From assembly GCA_964383535.1 (NCBI GenBank), contig CAYLHS010000054.1, positions 1 through 14,125 on the forward strand: DNA of 14,125 nucleotides, read 5' to 3'. The notes beneath the pieces are model-generated. The model made no database searches. It was given only the letters and a program-made list of their open reading frames with translations, and had not been told where the DNA came from. This DNA comes from CAYLHS01 sp964383535. Its GTDB lineage: Bacteria > Actinomycetota > Acidimicrobiia > Spongiisociales > UBA4744. The position numbers were made by a program, and so were the translations under genes. Shown here in pieces: positions 1 to 7,450 of the stretch. Each line of letters starts with the position of its first letter. Position 1 is the first letter of the stretch.

Positions 1-1014
1 GTGCTCTTCCACGGTCCAGATGATGGTGTTCCCGTCCTGTTTCTTCATGGAAACCTCACGTCGGCGACCTGGTGGGAGGAGACAATGGTCTCCCTTCCCG
101 CTGGATATCGCGGCATCGCTCCCGACCAGCGAGGCTACGGAGAAGCAGACCAGGCCGCGAAGATCGACGCCACTCGAGGGATGGACGATCTCGCCGACGA
201 CGCGATCGCGCTCCTCGACCACCTCGGCGTCGAACGGGCCCACCTCGTTGGCAACTCCCTCGGCGGGTGCGTGGTCTGGAGTCTCATTGCAGACCACCCG
301 GAACGCTGGTTGACGGTCACGCAGGCCGACCCGGGCTCTCCGTTCGGCTATGCCGCCACCAAGGATGTTGATGGAGCGCTCACAAACGTCGAGTACTCGG
401 GGTCGGGTGCCGGCCTCATCAATCCGGAGGTCGTCAAGCTCATCGCTGCGAAGGATCGTTCAACGGACAGTCCGTTCACGGTACGGTCGGCTCTTCGACA
501 GCTCATCGTCAAACCACCGTTCATTCCGCCCCGAGAAGATGAGTTGGTGGAGGCGATGCTCGAGGTTCACCTGGGTGAGCAGGACTACCCCGGGGATGCC
601 GTTCCCGCGAGCCTGTGGCCGGGCGTCGGGCCGGGGGTGTGGGGATCGAACAACGGTCTGTCTCCCAAGTACTACCACTGCGCCGATGACGTCGTGGCTG
701 CTGCGTCGAAACCCTCGATCCTCTGGATACGAGGTGCGAACGACGTCATGGTGGGAGATGCAGCGATGGCCGATCCTGGCGCGCTCGGTGGGATGGGGCT
801 GATTCCGGGCTACCCGGGAGCGGACGTCTATCCGCCGCAACCGATGCTCGGCCAGATTCGGAGGATGCTCGATCGGTACGCCGCAGCGGGCGGCTCGTAC
901 GAGGAGCAGGTGATCGCCGACTGCGGGCACGTTCCGTTCATCGAGAAGCCCGACGAGTTCAACGAGATGTTCCACGCGCACATAGGAAGTAAGGGAAACG
1001 GAGGAGGACTATGA
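1..1014 (+). CDS. Alpha/beta-fold hydrolase, 5' end probably outside the window
   Basis: This is a serine hydrolase of the alpha/beta-hydrolase fold, probably cytoplasmic, acting on an unknown ester, amide or similar bond. Counting the first visible codon as residue 1, an oxyanion-hole HGN lies at 16-18. The nucleophile elbow GNSLGG is at 84-89 with Ser86. Asp248 follows a strand in WIRGAND, and His310 lies in DCGHVPFIEKP, so the triad is complete. The segment between the elbow and the acid is long, consistent with a cap. The first codon is GTG, but family members normally have 15-25 more residues before the HG motif, so the gene most likely begins upstream and GTG is an internal Val. The stop overlaps the next start as ATGA, and the neighbours form an ABC-importer operon. 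Family assignment is secure; the substrate is unknown. Confidence 0.85.
   Translation: MLFHGPDDGVPVLFLHGNLTSATWWEETMVSLPAGYRGIAPDQRGYGEADQAAKIDATRGMDDLADDAIALLDHLGVERAHLVGNSLGGCVVWSLIADHPERWLTVTQADPGSPFGYAATKDVDGALTNVEYSGSGAGLINPEVVKLIAAKDRSTDSPFTVRSALRQLIVKPPFIPPREDELVEAMLEVHLGEQDYPGDAVPASLWPGVGPGVWGSNNGLSPKYYHCADDVVAAASKPSILWIRGANDVMVGDAAMADPGALGGMGLIPGYPGADVYPPQPMLGQIRRMLDRYAAAGGSYEEQVIADCGHVPFIEKPDEFNEMFHAHIGSKGNGGGL
1000..1008 (+). promoter_or_regulatory. Strong ribosome binding site for the substrate-binding lipoprotein
   Basis: GGAGGAGGA lies inside the last codons of the upstream hydrolase, two bases before the ATG at 1011. Its first GGAGG is 6 bases from the ATG. It is one of the strongest Shine-Dalgarno sequences in the window. 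It supports ATG 1011 as the start and fits higher expression of the binding protein relative to the permeases, as is usual for ABC importers. Confidence 0.7.
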
Positions 1015-2343
1015 GGAAATACACATGGGTAGCGCTGTTCGTGGCACTGATGCTGGTGCTCGCAGCCTGTGGCTCGAGTACGACGAGCACGACAGCCGCC
1101 ACAACCACCACGGAGGCGATGACAACGACGACCGAGGCGATGACAACGACGACCGAGGCGATGACAACGACGACCGAGGCAATGGCCGGAGTGAGTTGTG
1201 ACGAGCCGATCGTCGTCGGGGTGATTACCGACGTCACCGGGCCGCTCGCGATCTACGGAGCGCACATGATGCGAGGTGTCCCCGTTGGGTTCGCCTACGG
1301 CACTGGCAGTGAGGTGACGAGCGCTGCCGACACCATGAAGCAGACGTTCATGCTGGACAACTGCGAGATCGATGTGATTTACAAGGACGACCAGACGGAT
1401 CCAGAGCTCAGTGCCACGGCTGCCCGCGAGTTGATTGAGGTCGACGGCGCCAAGATCCTGATTGGTACGGTGTCGTCGGGCGTCACGGCGACCTTGCAGA
1501 GCCTGGCTGCCGAAAACAACGTGATCCTGATTGCGGCGCCTGCCGCGGCGACGGACATCACGGGCAAGGATTTCGATCCCAATACGTTCCGTGCAAGCCG
1601 AAGCAACTACCAGGATGCGATCGCCCTGTGCGATCAGTTCGTCAACAACGACGGGTACAAGACGTTCGTGCAGATCGCACCGGACTACTCCTTCGGGTAT
1701 GGCGGCGCACAGGCGTACAAGGATGCATGCACCTACTTCGGCGGCGAGTTCATCCACGATGACATCTTCGCCCCGGCGGACACGACAGACTTCACGTCGT
1801 ATCTCCAGCCGATTGCGCACAGCGGCGCCGACGCATTCCTCGTGACATGGGCCGGCGGTGGATTCGTTCCGTTGTATCAGGCGGCGATCGACCTCGGGGT
1901 CATCGACGAGAAGACGGTCCTGGGTTCGCCCTTCATCGACAACATCCTGATGCCGACGTTCTTCGCGAACGCGATCGGTACCACGTCCGTCATCCTGTAT
2001 CACTACACGGCGCCGAACAACGCTGCGAACGACTTCCTTGTCGCTCAGGACGAGGCCGTGTTCGGCACTCCGCCCGACTTGTTCGATGCGGACGGCATGA
2101 ACGCAGCGCTGATGGTGATCGCTGCCCTCGAGGCGACCGGCGGAGACGCTTCGGCAGACGCTCTGAAGGCGGCGATGGAGGGCATGTCCTTCGACGGGCC
2201 CAAGGGCACGATCTACATTCGTCCCGAGGATCACGTCGCCATCCAGGACATGTACGTGGTGAAGCTCGTCAACTTGGACGATCCTGAGTTCAAGTACTAC
2301 GAGAACGTCGCCACGGTGCGGCCGGATCCACCGTGCCTGCTCG
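1011..2343 (+). CDS. Branched-chain-amino-acid-type ABC importer substrate-binding lipoprotein, 3' end lost in gap
   Basis: This is the extracytoplasmic solute receptor of a LivK/HAAT-type importer (Peripla_BP_6-like), expected to be lipid-anchored outside the membrane. The N-terminus is Met-Arg-Lys, a hydrophobic stretch and a lipobox LAAC, with Cys20 as the lipidation site. A Thr-rich spacer (about 22-60) contains four TTTTEAM repeats. The binding domain starts near residue 64 with IVVGVITDVTGP, the typical first strand and ligand loop of the family. Later segments such as KILIGTVSSGVT and FVQIAPDYSFGYG also fit. 444 codons are visible; the last full codon is Leu444 and the reading enters the N run, so only a short C-terminal tail is probably missing. 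The family transports branched-chain amino acids, amides, urea, aromatic acids and other small organics, so the ligand is not inferable. The neighbouring acyl-CoA synthetase suggests an organic acid or its ester or amide. Confidence 0.9.
1101..1184 (+). repeat. Four in-frame 21-bp tandem repeats encoding TTTTEAM
   Basis: Four consecutive 21-base units encode Thr-Thr-Thr-Thr-Glu-Ala-Met at residues 31-58 of the lipoprotein. Units 2 and 3 are identical, unit 4 differs by one third-position base, and unit 1 uses different Thr codons. The block forms a flexible spacer between the lipidated Cys20 and the binding domain. Near-identity at the DNA level suggests recent duplication by slippage, so copy number may vary among strains or be miscounted in assembly. 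Confidence 0.9.
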
Positions 2344-2443
2344 NNNNNNNNNNNNNNNNNNNNNNNNNNNNNNNNNNNNNNNNNNNNNNNNNNNNNNNNN
2401 NNNNNNNNNNNNNNNNNNNNNNNNNNNNNNNNNNNNNNNNNNN
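2344..2443. other. Scaffold gap of 100 N, true length unknown
   Basis: There are exactly 100 unspecified bases, the usual placeholder for a gap of unknown size. It separates the C-terminal part of the binding protein from the last 60 codons of LivG. LivG proteins are usually about 240-260 residues, so roughly 180-200 codons of LivG plus the end of the binding protein are missing. The real gap should therefore be several hundred bases, not 100. Confidence 0.95.
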
Positions 2444-2628
2444 GTGGCAAGACAATCGTCCTGGTCGAACACAACATGAACGTCGTGATGAGCGTGTCGG
2501 ATCGCATCACCGTGATGCACCAAGGGCAGGTCATCGCGGAAGGGGATCCGGGCGAGATTGCCTCCAACCCCACCGTGCAGTCGGCATACCTCGGTGATCT
2601 GTACTCGAACAAAGGGGACCCCTCGTGA
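2444..2628 (+). CDS. livG: ABC importer ATP-binding protein LivG, C-terminal fragment
   Basis: This is the C-terminal 60 residues of the LivG-type ATPase that powers the importer with LivF. The reading frame begins at 2446 and ends at TGA 2626-2628. The fragment starts just before the switch region: IVLVEHNMNVV carries the H-loop His. It continues with the family hallmarks SDRITVMHQGQVIAEG, a GEI-x-NP stretch and the terminal AYLG. The Walker A, Q-loop, signature and Walker B motifs fall in the N gap, so completeness of the ATPase cannot be judged. The stop overlaps the GTG start of livF (GTGA, 2625-2628). The gene is cut by the assembly gap rather than shown to be broken. The VEH and AYLG pattern separates LivG from LivF, which ends in RRYLG here. 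Confidence 0.88.
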
Positions 2629-3326
2629 GTCTCCTCAACGTCGATGCCGTGCACACCATGATCGGGCACTACCACATTCTCGAGGGTGTCTCCGTGATGG
2701 TCGACGAAGGCTCGATCGTCGCGCTACTCGGACGCAACGGTGCAGGCAAGACCACCACCCTCAAGACGATTCTCGGAATCCACCCTGCGTCGTCGGGGTC
2801 GGTCGAGTTCGACGGCGTCGATATCACGGGCTACGCCACGTTCGACATCGCCGCGAAGGGGATTGGCTACGTTCCGGAAGAACGCATCATCTTCCACGAT
2901 CTGACCGTGGAGGAGAATCTCCGAATCGCCGAACGCACGAAGGGAGACCTCGAATCGAAGGAGGAGTTCCTGTTTGGTCTCTTTCCCGACTTGAAACGTC
3001 TCATCAAGCTACCAGGCACCAGCCTCTCCGGTGGCCAGCAGCAGATGCTCGCCGTGGCACGCGCACTCGTGCCGGACAACCGGCTACTCCTGATCGACGA
3101 ACCGAGCGAGGGGCTCGCTCCGGTGCTCATCGAACAGATGATGGAGGCGATCAAGAAGCTGTCCTCCCATACGACGGTCGTGCTCGTCGAGCAGAACTTC
3201 ATCGTCGCCAGCCGCCTCGCCGAGCGCTACGTCATCATCGAAGAGGGACAGTCTGTCAAAGACGGGGCCATGGTCGATCTCGTCAATGACGAAGAGATCA
3301 TTCGACGGTACCTGGGGGCGGCATGA
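2625..3326 (+). CDS. livF: ABC importer ATP-binding protein LivF
   Basis: This is the second ATPase subunit of the branched-chain-amino-acid-type importer. It is 233 residues, the normal LivF length, and all nucleotide-binding motifs are present. Walker A is GRNGAGKTT (36-44). The Q-loop region is GYVPEER (81-87), with the VPE typical of LivF. The signature is LSGGQQQ (134-140) and Walker B is LLLIDEP (154-160), with catalytic Glu159. The H-loop His is replaced by Gln in LVEQN (187-191), which is normal for LivF. The start is GTG 2625, overlapping the livG stop, with AAAGGGGA seven bases or so upstream. The 3' end overlaps livH as ATGA. It acts on the cytoplasmic face of the membrane and should pair with LivG on the LivH-LivM permease. 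Confidence 0.95.
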   Translation: MSLLNVDAVHTMIGHYHILEGVSVMVDEGSIVALLGRNGAGKTTTLKTILGIHPASSGSVEFDGVDITGYATFDIAAKGIGYVPEERIIFHDLTVEENLRIAERTKGDLESKEEFLFGLFPDLKRLIKLPGTSLSGGQQQMLAVARALVPDNRLLLIDEPSEGLAPVLIEQMMEAIKKLSSHTTVVLVEQNFIVASRLAERYVIIEEGQSVKDGAMVDLVNDEEIIRRYLGAA

Positions 3327-4876
3327 ACACCCAAACCGGCACCGTCTCCGGCTGGCTGCGTCAGAACCGCACCAGGGCCGCGTTCCTCGCCGTCTTGATC
3401 GTCTTCTTCGCTGCTGCACTGGGCGGAATCAGACGCCAGGACCTCCTTCTCACCATCATGCAGGGGCTCTCCGTCGGGGCCATCACATTCCTCGTGGCCT
3501 CCGGTCTCTCCCTGATCTTCGGACTGATGGACGTGCTCAACCTTGCACACGGCGAGCTGTTCATGCTCGGTGCCTACATCGGATGGACCGTGTACACACG
3601 ATTCGACACCGTGGTCGACATCCTCGTTCCGCTGCTGCTTCTCGCAGCGCCATTCGTGCTGATGCCCCTTTGGCGTGGCATCGCGTACCGGATCCCACGT
3701 CGCAGGCTGAGTGGCTCGATAGCGCTCATCGTCGGTTTGGTGGCAGCGATTGTCTCGTTCACCAGGTTCCCTTTGGTGATCTGGAACGCGACCGGGTTCG
3801 CGAACACGCCTGCCGCGCTCTCCGCCCAGGTGGGAACCGGCCTGCTGAAGCCTTTCCCAGCCGGGTCCTTCGGCTGGGCGGCGCCGGTCGCGTTCATCGC
3901 GATGGCGATCGCCGGGAGTCTGCTGGCACTCTCCTCTGCCCTTCTTTCGAACAGGCAAGGGGCCTCGAAACACCCGAACCCATCGCGCTACGCCTCCGCC
4001 GGCCTGCTGGTTGCCGTCGCCGTCGTGCTCACCATGTACAAGACGCCGATCAACGACTGGGTGTTCGGCCTGTCGACGAGTTGGCGGTTCCTGATAGCGG
4101 TCGTCATCTCGGTGGGCGTCGGCGCTCTGCTCGGTGCGGCGATCGAGGTCGTCCTCATCAGGCCCTTGTACTCCCGCCCGATCTACCAGCTCATGCTGAC
4201 GCTGGGCCTCGGATTCATCCTCGTCGAACTCGTCGGCGACATCTGGGGCAAGCCACAGTTCACGATGGCGAGACCCGCCTTGTTCGCCGGAACCGGGCCG
4301 GATTGCCCGGGACAGGGGTTTGGTGGTTTCTTCAGCGGCTGTTCCACCGTTGAGATATTCGGCGGCACGTTGCGCGTCTACAACGAGGGGTTTGTCGTCC
4401 TCGTTGGCATCGTCGTCTTGGTGGCCGTGTCGCTGCTCCTCAAACGCACGCGCATCGGGATGATCATCCGCGCAGGCGTGCAAGATCCCCACATGGTGCA
4501 GGCCCTCGGTGTGAACGTACGGCGAGTGTTCACGCTTGTGTTCGCACTGGGTACCGGCCTGGCGGCCCTCGGCGGTGTCCTCGCCGCGCCGTCGATCGGT
4601 CTCGACACGGGCATGGGGGCGGTGTTCCTTCTCGGCGCCATCGTTGCGCTCGCGGTCGGCGGATTGACGAGCTTCTCAGGTGCCGCGGCCGGGGCGCTGC
4701 TCGTCGGCCTCCTCCAGCAGATCATCATCCGCTTCGGTCAGAATGGAATCACCCTTCCGTTCATGTCCGAGCCGTTCAAACCGACGCCGACCCTGATTCC
4801 GGCAGCCGCGATCCTGCTCATGGTGGTGGTGTTGCTCGTGCTTCCCAACGGGTTGTTTGGCAGGAGTGAACAATGA
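3323..4876 (+). CDS. livH: ABC importer permease LivH, enlarged form
   Basis: This is an inner-membrane permease of the HAAT importer. At 517 residues it is much longer than typical LivH (about 290-310). Core motifs are present. GLSLIFGLMDVLNLAHGE (61-78) and FMLGAY (80-85) form the first conserved block. IEVVLIRPLY (274-283) and the TLGLGFILVELVGDIWG region (293-309) form the second. The coupling-loop region RAGVQDPHMVQALGVN (383-398) is followed by the C-terminal helices. The extra length lies mainly between about residues 90 and 250, with several hydrophobic segments near 98-117, 131-154, 185-208 and 224-238. It also includes a Cys-containing loop (Cys328, Cys340) after the WG motif. The start ATG 3323 overlaps the livF stop, and the end overlaps livM as ATGA. 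Permease identity is firm; the function of the insert is unknown. Confidence 0.92.
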   Translation: MNTQTGTVSGWLRQNRTRAAFLAVLIVFFAAALGGIRRQDLLLTIMQGLSVGAITFLVASGLSLIFGLMDVLNLAHGELFMLGAYIGWTVYTRFDTVVDILVPLLLLAAPFVLMPLWRGIAYRIPRRRLSGSIALIVGLVAAIVSFTRFPLVIWNATGFANTPAALSAQVGTGLLKPFPAGSFGWAAPVAFIAMAIAGSLLALSSALLSNRQGASKHPNPSRYASAGLLVAVAVVLTMYKTPINDWVFGLSTSWRFLIAVVISVGVGALLGAAIEVVLIRPLYSRPIYQLMLTLGLGFILVELVGDIWGKPQFTMARPALFAGTGPDCPGQGFGGFFSGCSTVEIFGGTLRVYNEGFVVLVGIVVLVAVSLLLKRTRIGMIIRAGVQDPHMVQALGVNVRRVFTLVFALGTGLAALGGVLAAPSIGLDTGMGAVFLLGAIVALAVGGLTSFSGAAAGALLVGLLQQIIIRFGQNGITLPFMSEPFKPTPTLIPAAAILLMVVVLLVLPNGLFGRSEQ

Positions 4877-5913
4877 CCGCCTGGTTGAGACGTCGGCGGA
4901 CTTTGCTCATCGCGACGGTACTTGCCGTTGCCTTCCCGTTCGTCGTGTCGCTCATCGATGGCAACGGGTTCGGAGGGGTTCTCACCAACGAGAAAGGCAA
5001 TGCGCTGTTTCTCCAAGGGCTGGTCATAGAGATCATCATTCTCGCGCTCTACGCCATCAGCTACGACCTCATCCTGGGGATCACCGGCCTCCTGTCGTTT
5101 GGACATGCGATGTTCTTCGCGGTGGGGGCCTACACCTTCGGGATCGTCATCAAGTCATTCGGCTTTGGCCTCGTTGGGGCGATCGTTGCCGTTGTGATTG
5201 CAGCGATCCTTCAAGCGTTGCTGTTCGCAATCATCGTGCCGCGTGTGAAGGGGATTGCCTATGGCCTCGTGACGCTCGGGATCTCCTCGATGTTCTGGAT
5301 CGTGATTCAGTCGACCGACCTTCAGAGGTACGCCGGCGCGGAGATCGGTCTCCAAGGTGTCAAGGCGCCCGTCTGGTGGCTCGACACGACCGCCCACCGC
5401 TTCGTGTTCTATCTCGTGGCGGTTGTAACGCTCTTGATCGTCTATCTGCTGTACACACGCCTGGTCGACGCGCCATTGGGCCGTGTGCTCGTCGCCGTGA
5501 GGGAGAACGAAGAACGGGCCGAGATGCTCGGGTATCGAACGTTCTGGTTCAAGCTCGTAGCGTTGGTGGTGGGGTCGCTCACCGCAGCGTTCGCGGGCGT
5601 GCTCCACGCACTCCACCAGTCGATCATCACGCCGAACATCGCGGGGCTCGGATTCACGGTCACCGCTCTGCTCATCATTCTGATAGGTGGAATCGGCACG
5701 CTCAGCGGCGCGATCATCGGGGCAGCGATCTACAAGCTCCTTCAGTACTACCTCAACAAGTGGTTCGGGGGCATCTCCGATCTGCTGATCGGTGTCGCCT
5801 ACATCGCCGTGGTGCTCTACTTGCCGTACGGAATCGTCGGAACCTGGAGGGCGAAGGCGCTCGACCTCAAACGGGGACGACAACGGCTCCTAGCGCTGGT
5901 ACGAAGATCATGA
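4873..5913 (+). CDS. livM: ABC importer permease LivM
   Basis: This is the second permease subunit, expected to form the translocation channel with LivH. It is 346 residues, within the normal LivM range. The family block GITGLLSFGHAMFFAVGAYT spans 69-88. The coupling-loop region VAVRENEERAEMLG is at 207-220. The C-terminal helices include LIGGIGTLSGAIIGA (270-284) and a final YLPYGIVG. The N-terminus has Arg-rich cytoplasmic residues followed by a first hydrophobic segment at about 10-27. The ATG at 4873 overlaps the livH stop, and AGGAG (4862-4866) sits 6 bases upstream. The gene ends 13 bases before the preferred start of the acyl-CoA synthetase. Nothing is missing or unusual in length, so LivM is conventional while its partner LivH is enlarged. 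Confidence 0.95.
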   Translation: MTAWLRRRRTLLIATVLAVAFPFVVSLIDGNGFGGVLTNEKGNALFLQGLVIEIIILALYAISYDLILGITGLLSFGHAMFFAVGAYTFGIVIKSFGFGLVGAIVAVVIAAILQALLFAIIVPRVKGIAYGLVTLGISSMFWIVIQSTDLQRYAGAEIGLQGVKAPVWWLDTTAHRFVFYLVAVVTLLIVYLLYTRLVDAPLGRVLVAVRENEERAEMLGYRTFWFKLVALVVGSLTAAFAGVLHALHQSIITPNIAGLGFTVTALLIILIGGIGTLSGAIIGAAIYKLLQYYLNKWFGGISDLLIGVAYIAVVLYLPYGIVGTWRAKALDLKRGRQRLLALVRRS

Positions 5914-5926
5914 GGCGAGGGTGTCG

Positions 5927-7450
5927 ATGCCGCTGAACACGCTTCTTCGCCGGCATGCCCTCTACCGACCCAACGATGCCGCCCTGATCTTCGGTGATGC
6001 GCGGATCACCTGGTCCGAGATGGATGTCCGCGTCGACAACGTCGTTGCCGCTCTCTTCGGTCTCGGCCTCGAGAAGGGTGACCGGGTTGCCACCCTGCTT
6101 GACAATGGTGTCGAGATCATCGAGTTGTACCAGGCGGTGGCTCGAGCAGGATTCGTCGCGGTTCCGCTGAGCCCTCTGCTGAGGGGCGATGGTCTCGTCA
6201 ATCTCCTCATCGACTCTGGGGCCAAGGTTCTGATCACCATGCGCCGCCTCGTCGATGCCGTCGATTCGGTACGTGATCGTGTACCGACGGTCCCCGCAGA
6301 CCGGTACTTGCTCGTCGACGGCGGGGCGCCCGGCTATCGGAACTACCACCAGCTCATCGAAACGGCCGGGACTGGCAGGCGGGAACCCGTGTCGATCGAC
6401 AGGGACGACCCGTTCAACATCGTGTACTCGTCAGGAACGACCGGGCTCCCGAAAGGGATCGTCCACACCCACGAGATCCGAGAAGCGTACGCAACGGGGT
6501 TCACCGCCTCCTACCGGATTCATCCCGAGTCGGTGATCCTTCATTCGGGCTCGCTCGTGTTCAACGGGGCGTTCTTGACACTGATGCCCTGGTTCTACCT
6601 CGGCTGCACGTTCGTGCTGATGCCTTCGTTCGATCCGGCGCAGGTCGTCGACGCGGTAGATCGGTACGGTGTGACACACATGTTGGTGGTGCCGTCACAG
6701 GTAATCGCCCTTCTCGCGACGGACGGGTTCGACGCCGGCCGTTGTGGATCGCTGGAGATGCTGTGCTCGCTCGGGGCACCGCTTCACCTCGAGCACAAAC
6801 AGGAACTCGACCGGCGCCTGCCCGGACGGTTCTACGAGCTGTACGGGTTGACGGAAGGCTTCATCACGATCCTCGACAGGGACGATTTCCCTGCGAAGCC
6901 TGGTTCGGTCGGTGTGCCGCCACCCCTCTACGAGATGCGAATCGTCGATGACGACGGTGTGGAACTTCCAGCGGGGGAGGTGGGTGAGATCGTCGGCAGG
7001 GGGCCTATCACGACGCCCGGCTACTGGAACCGGCCCGATCTCACGGCAGACGCGATAAGAGACGGCTGGCTGTACTCGGGAGACCTCGGCTTCGTCGACG
7101 ACGACGGGTTCCTGTATCTCGTTGATCGCAAGAAGGACCTGATCATCTCAGGAGGTGTGAATGTCTATCCACGAGACATCGAGGAAGTGATCGTGCAACA
7201 TCCCGACGTGATCGACGTGGCAGTATTCGGTGTCGCAGATGCCCGTTGGGGTGAGACCCCGGTTGCCGCCGTGCGTATTCGCCCTGGTTCCTCGGCCGAC
7301 CCCGCTGCACTTCAGGCGTGGGTCAATGAGCGCGTATCGCGATTCCAGAAGGTCAAAGAAGTTCAGGTGCGGTCGGAGTTCCCGCTGAGCGTTGCCGGCA
7401 AGACGCTCCGACGTGTCCTGAAGAGCGAGTACATGGAGGCTGGACCTTGA
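5927..7450 (+). CDS. AMP-forming acyl-CoA synthetase (ANL superfamily)
   Basis: This enzyme should activate a carboxylic acid with ATP and CoA to give acyl-CoA, AMP and pyrophosphate in the cytoplasm. Numbered from ATG 5927 it has 507 residues, normal for the family. The phosphate-binding loop YSSGTTGLPKG is at 167-177. The core YGLTEG is at 306-311, with YSGDLG at 383-388. The hinge and A8 block DRKKDLIISGGVNVYP is at 400-415. The catalytic C-terminal Lys492 lies in SVAGKTLRR. A GTG at 5921 is an alternative start. ATG 5927 was preferred because GAGG (5917-5920) is 6 bases away and homologues usually start close to the LLRRHA segment, but GTG is not excluded. It follows the importer closely and overlaps the next hydrolase, suggesting the imported or hydrolysed product is its substrate. 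Chain type (fatty, aromatic or cyclic acid) cannot be told. Confidence 0.92.
   Translation: MPLNTLLRRHALYRPNDAALIFGDARITWSEMDVRVDNVVAALFGLGLEKGDRVATLLDNGVEIIELYQAVARAGFVAVPLSPLLRGDGLVNLLIDSGAKVLITMRRLVDAVDSVRDRVPTVPADRYLLVDGGAPGYRNYHQLIETAGTGRREPVSIDRDDPFNIVYSSGTTGLPKGIVHTHEIREAYATGFTASYRIHPESVILHSGSLVFNGAFLTLMPWFYLGCTFVLMPSFDPAQVVDAVDRYGVTHMLVVPSQVIALLATDGFDAGRCGSLEMLCSLGAPLHLEHKQELDRRLPGRFYELYGLTEGFITILDRDDFPAKPGSVGVPPPLYEMRIVDDDGVELPAGEVGEIVGRGPITTPGYWNRPDLTADAIRDGWLYSGDLGFVDDDGFLYLVDRKKDLIISGGVNVYPRDIEEVIVQHPDVIDVAVFGVADARWGETPVAAVRIRPGSSADPAALQAWVNERVSRFQKVKEVQVRSEFPLSVAGKTLRRVLKSEYMEAGP
7435..7439 (+). promoter_or_regulatory. Ribosome binding site supporting the TTG start of the second hydrolase
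   Basis: GGAGG lies inside the last codons of the acyl-CoA synthetase, 7 bases before TTG 7447. The spacing is ideal. Together with the TTGA stop-start overlap, it decides in favour of the rare TTG start. Residues encoded right after it (IEHFVDTNGIRLHY) match the usual N-terminus of the hydrolase fold. Confidence 0.6.

Noticed and set aside
1011..2597. One 528-codon reading frame running through the N run
   Set aside because: After the gap this frame does not encode the LivG sequence, which is in another frame from 2446. The continuity comes only from Ns lacking stops.
828..2675. Long open frame on the - strand opposite the hydrolase and binding protein
   Set aside because: It crosses the N run, is Arg/His/Val/Asp-rich without motifs, and mirrors high-GC codon bias of the real + strand genes.
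3227..4492. 421-codon open frame on the - strand opposite livH
   Set aside because: It is rich in Asp, Arg, Glu, Gly and His with no motif. It is the antisense reflection of hydrophobic LivH codons.
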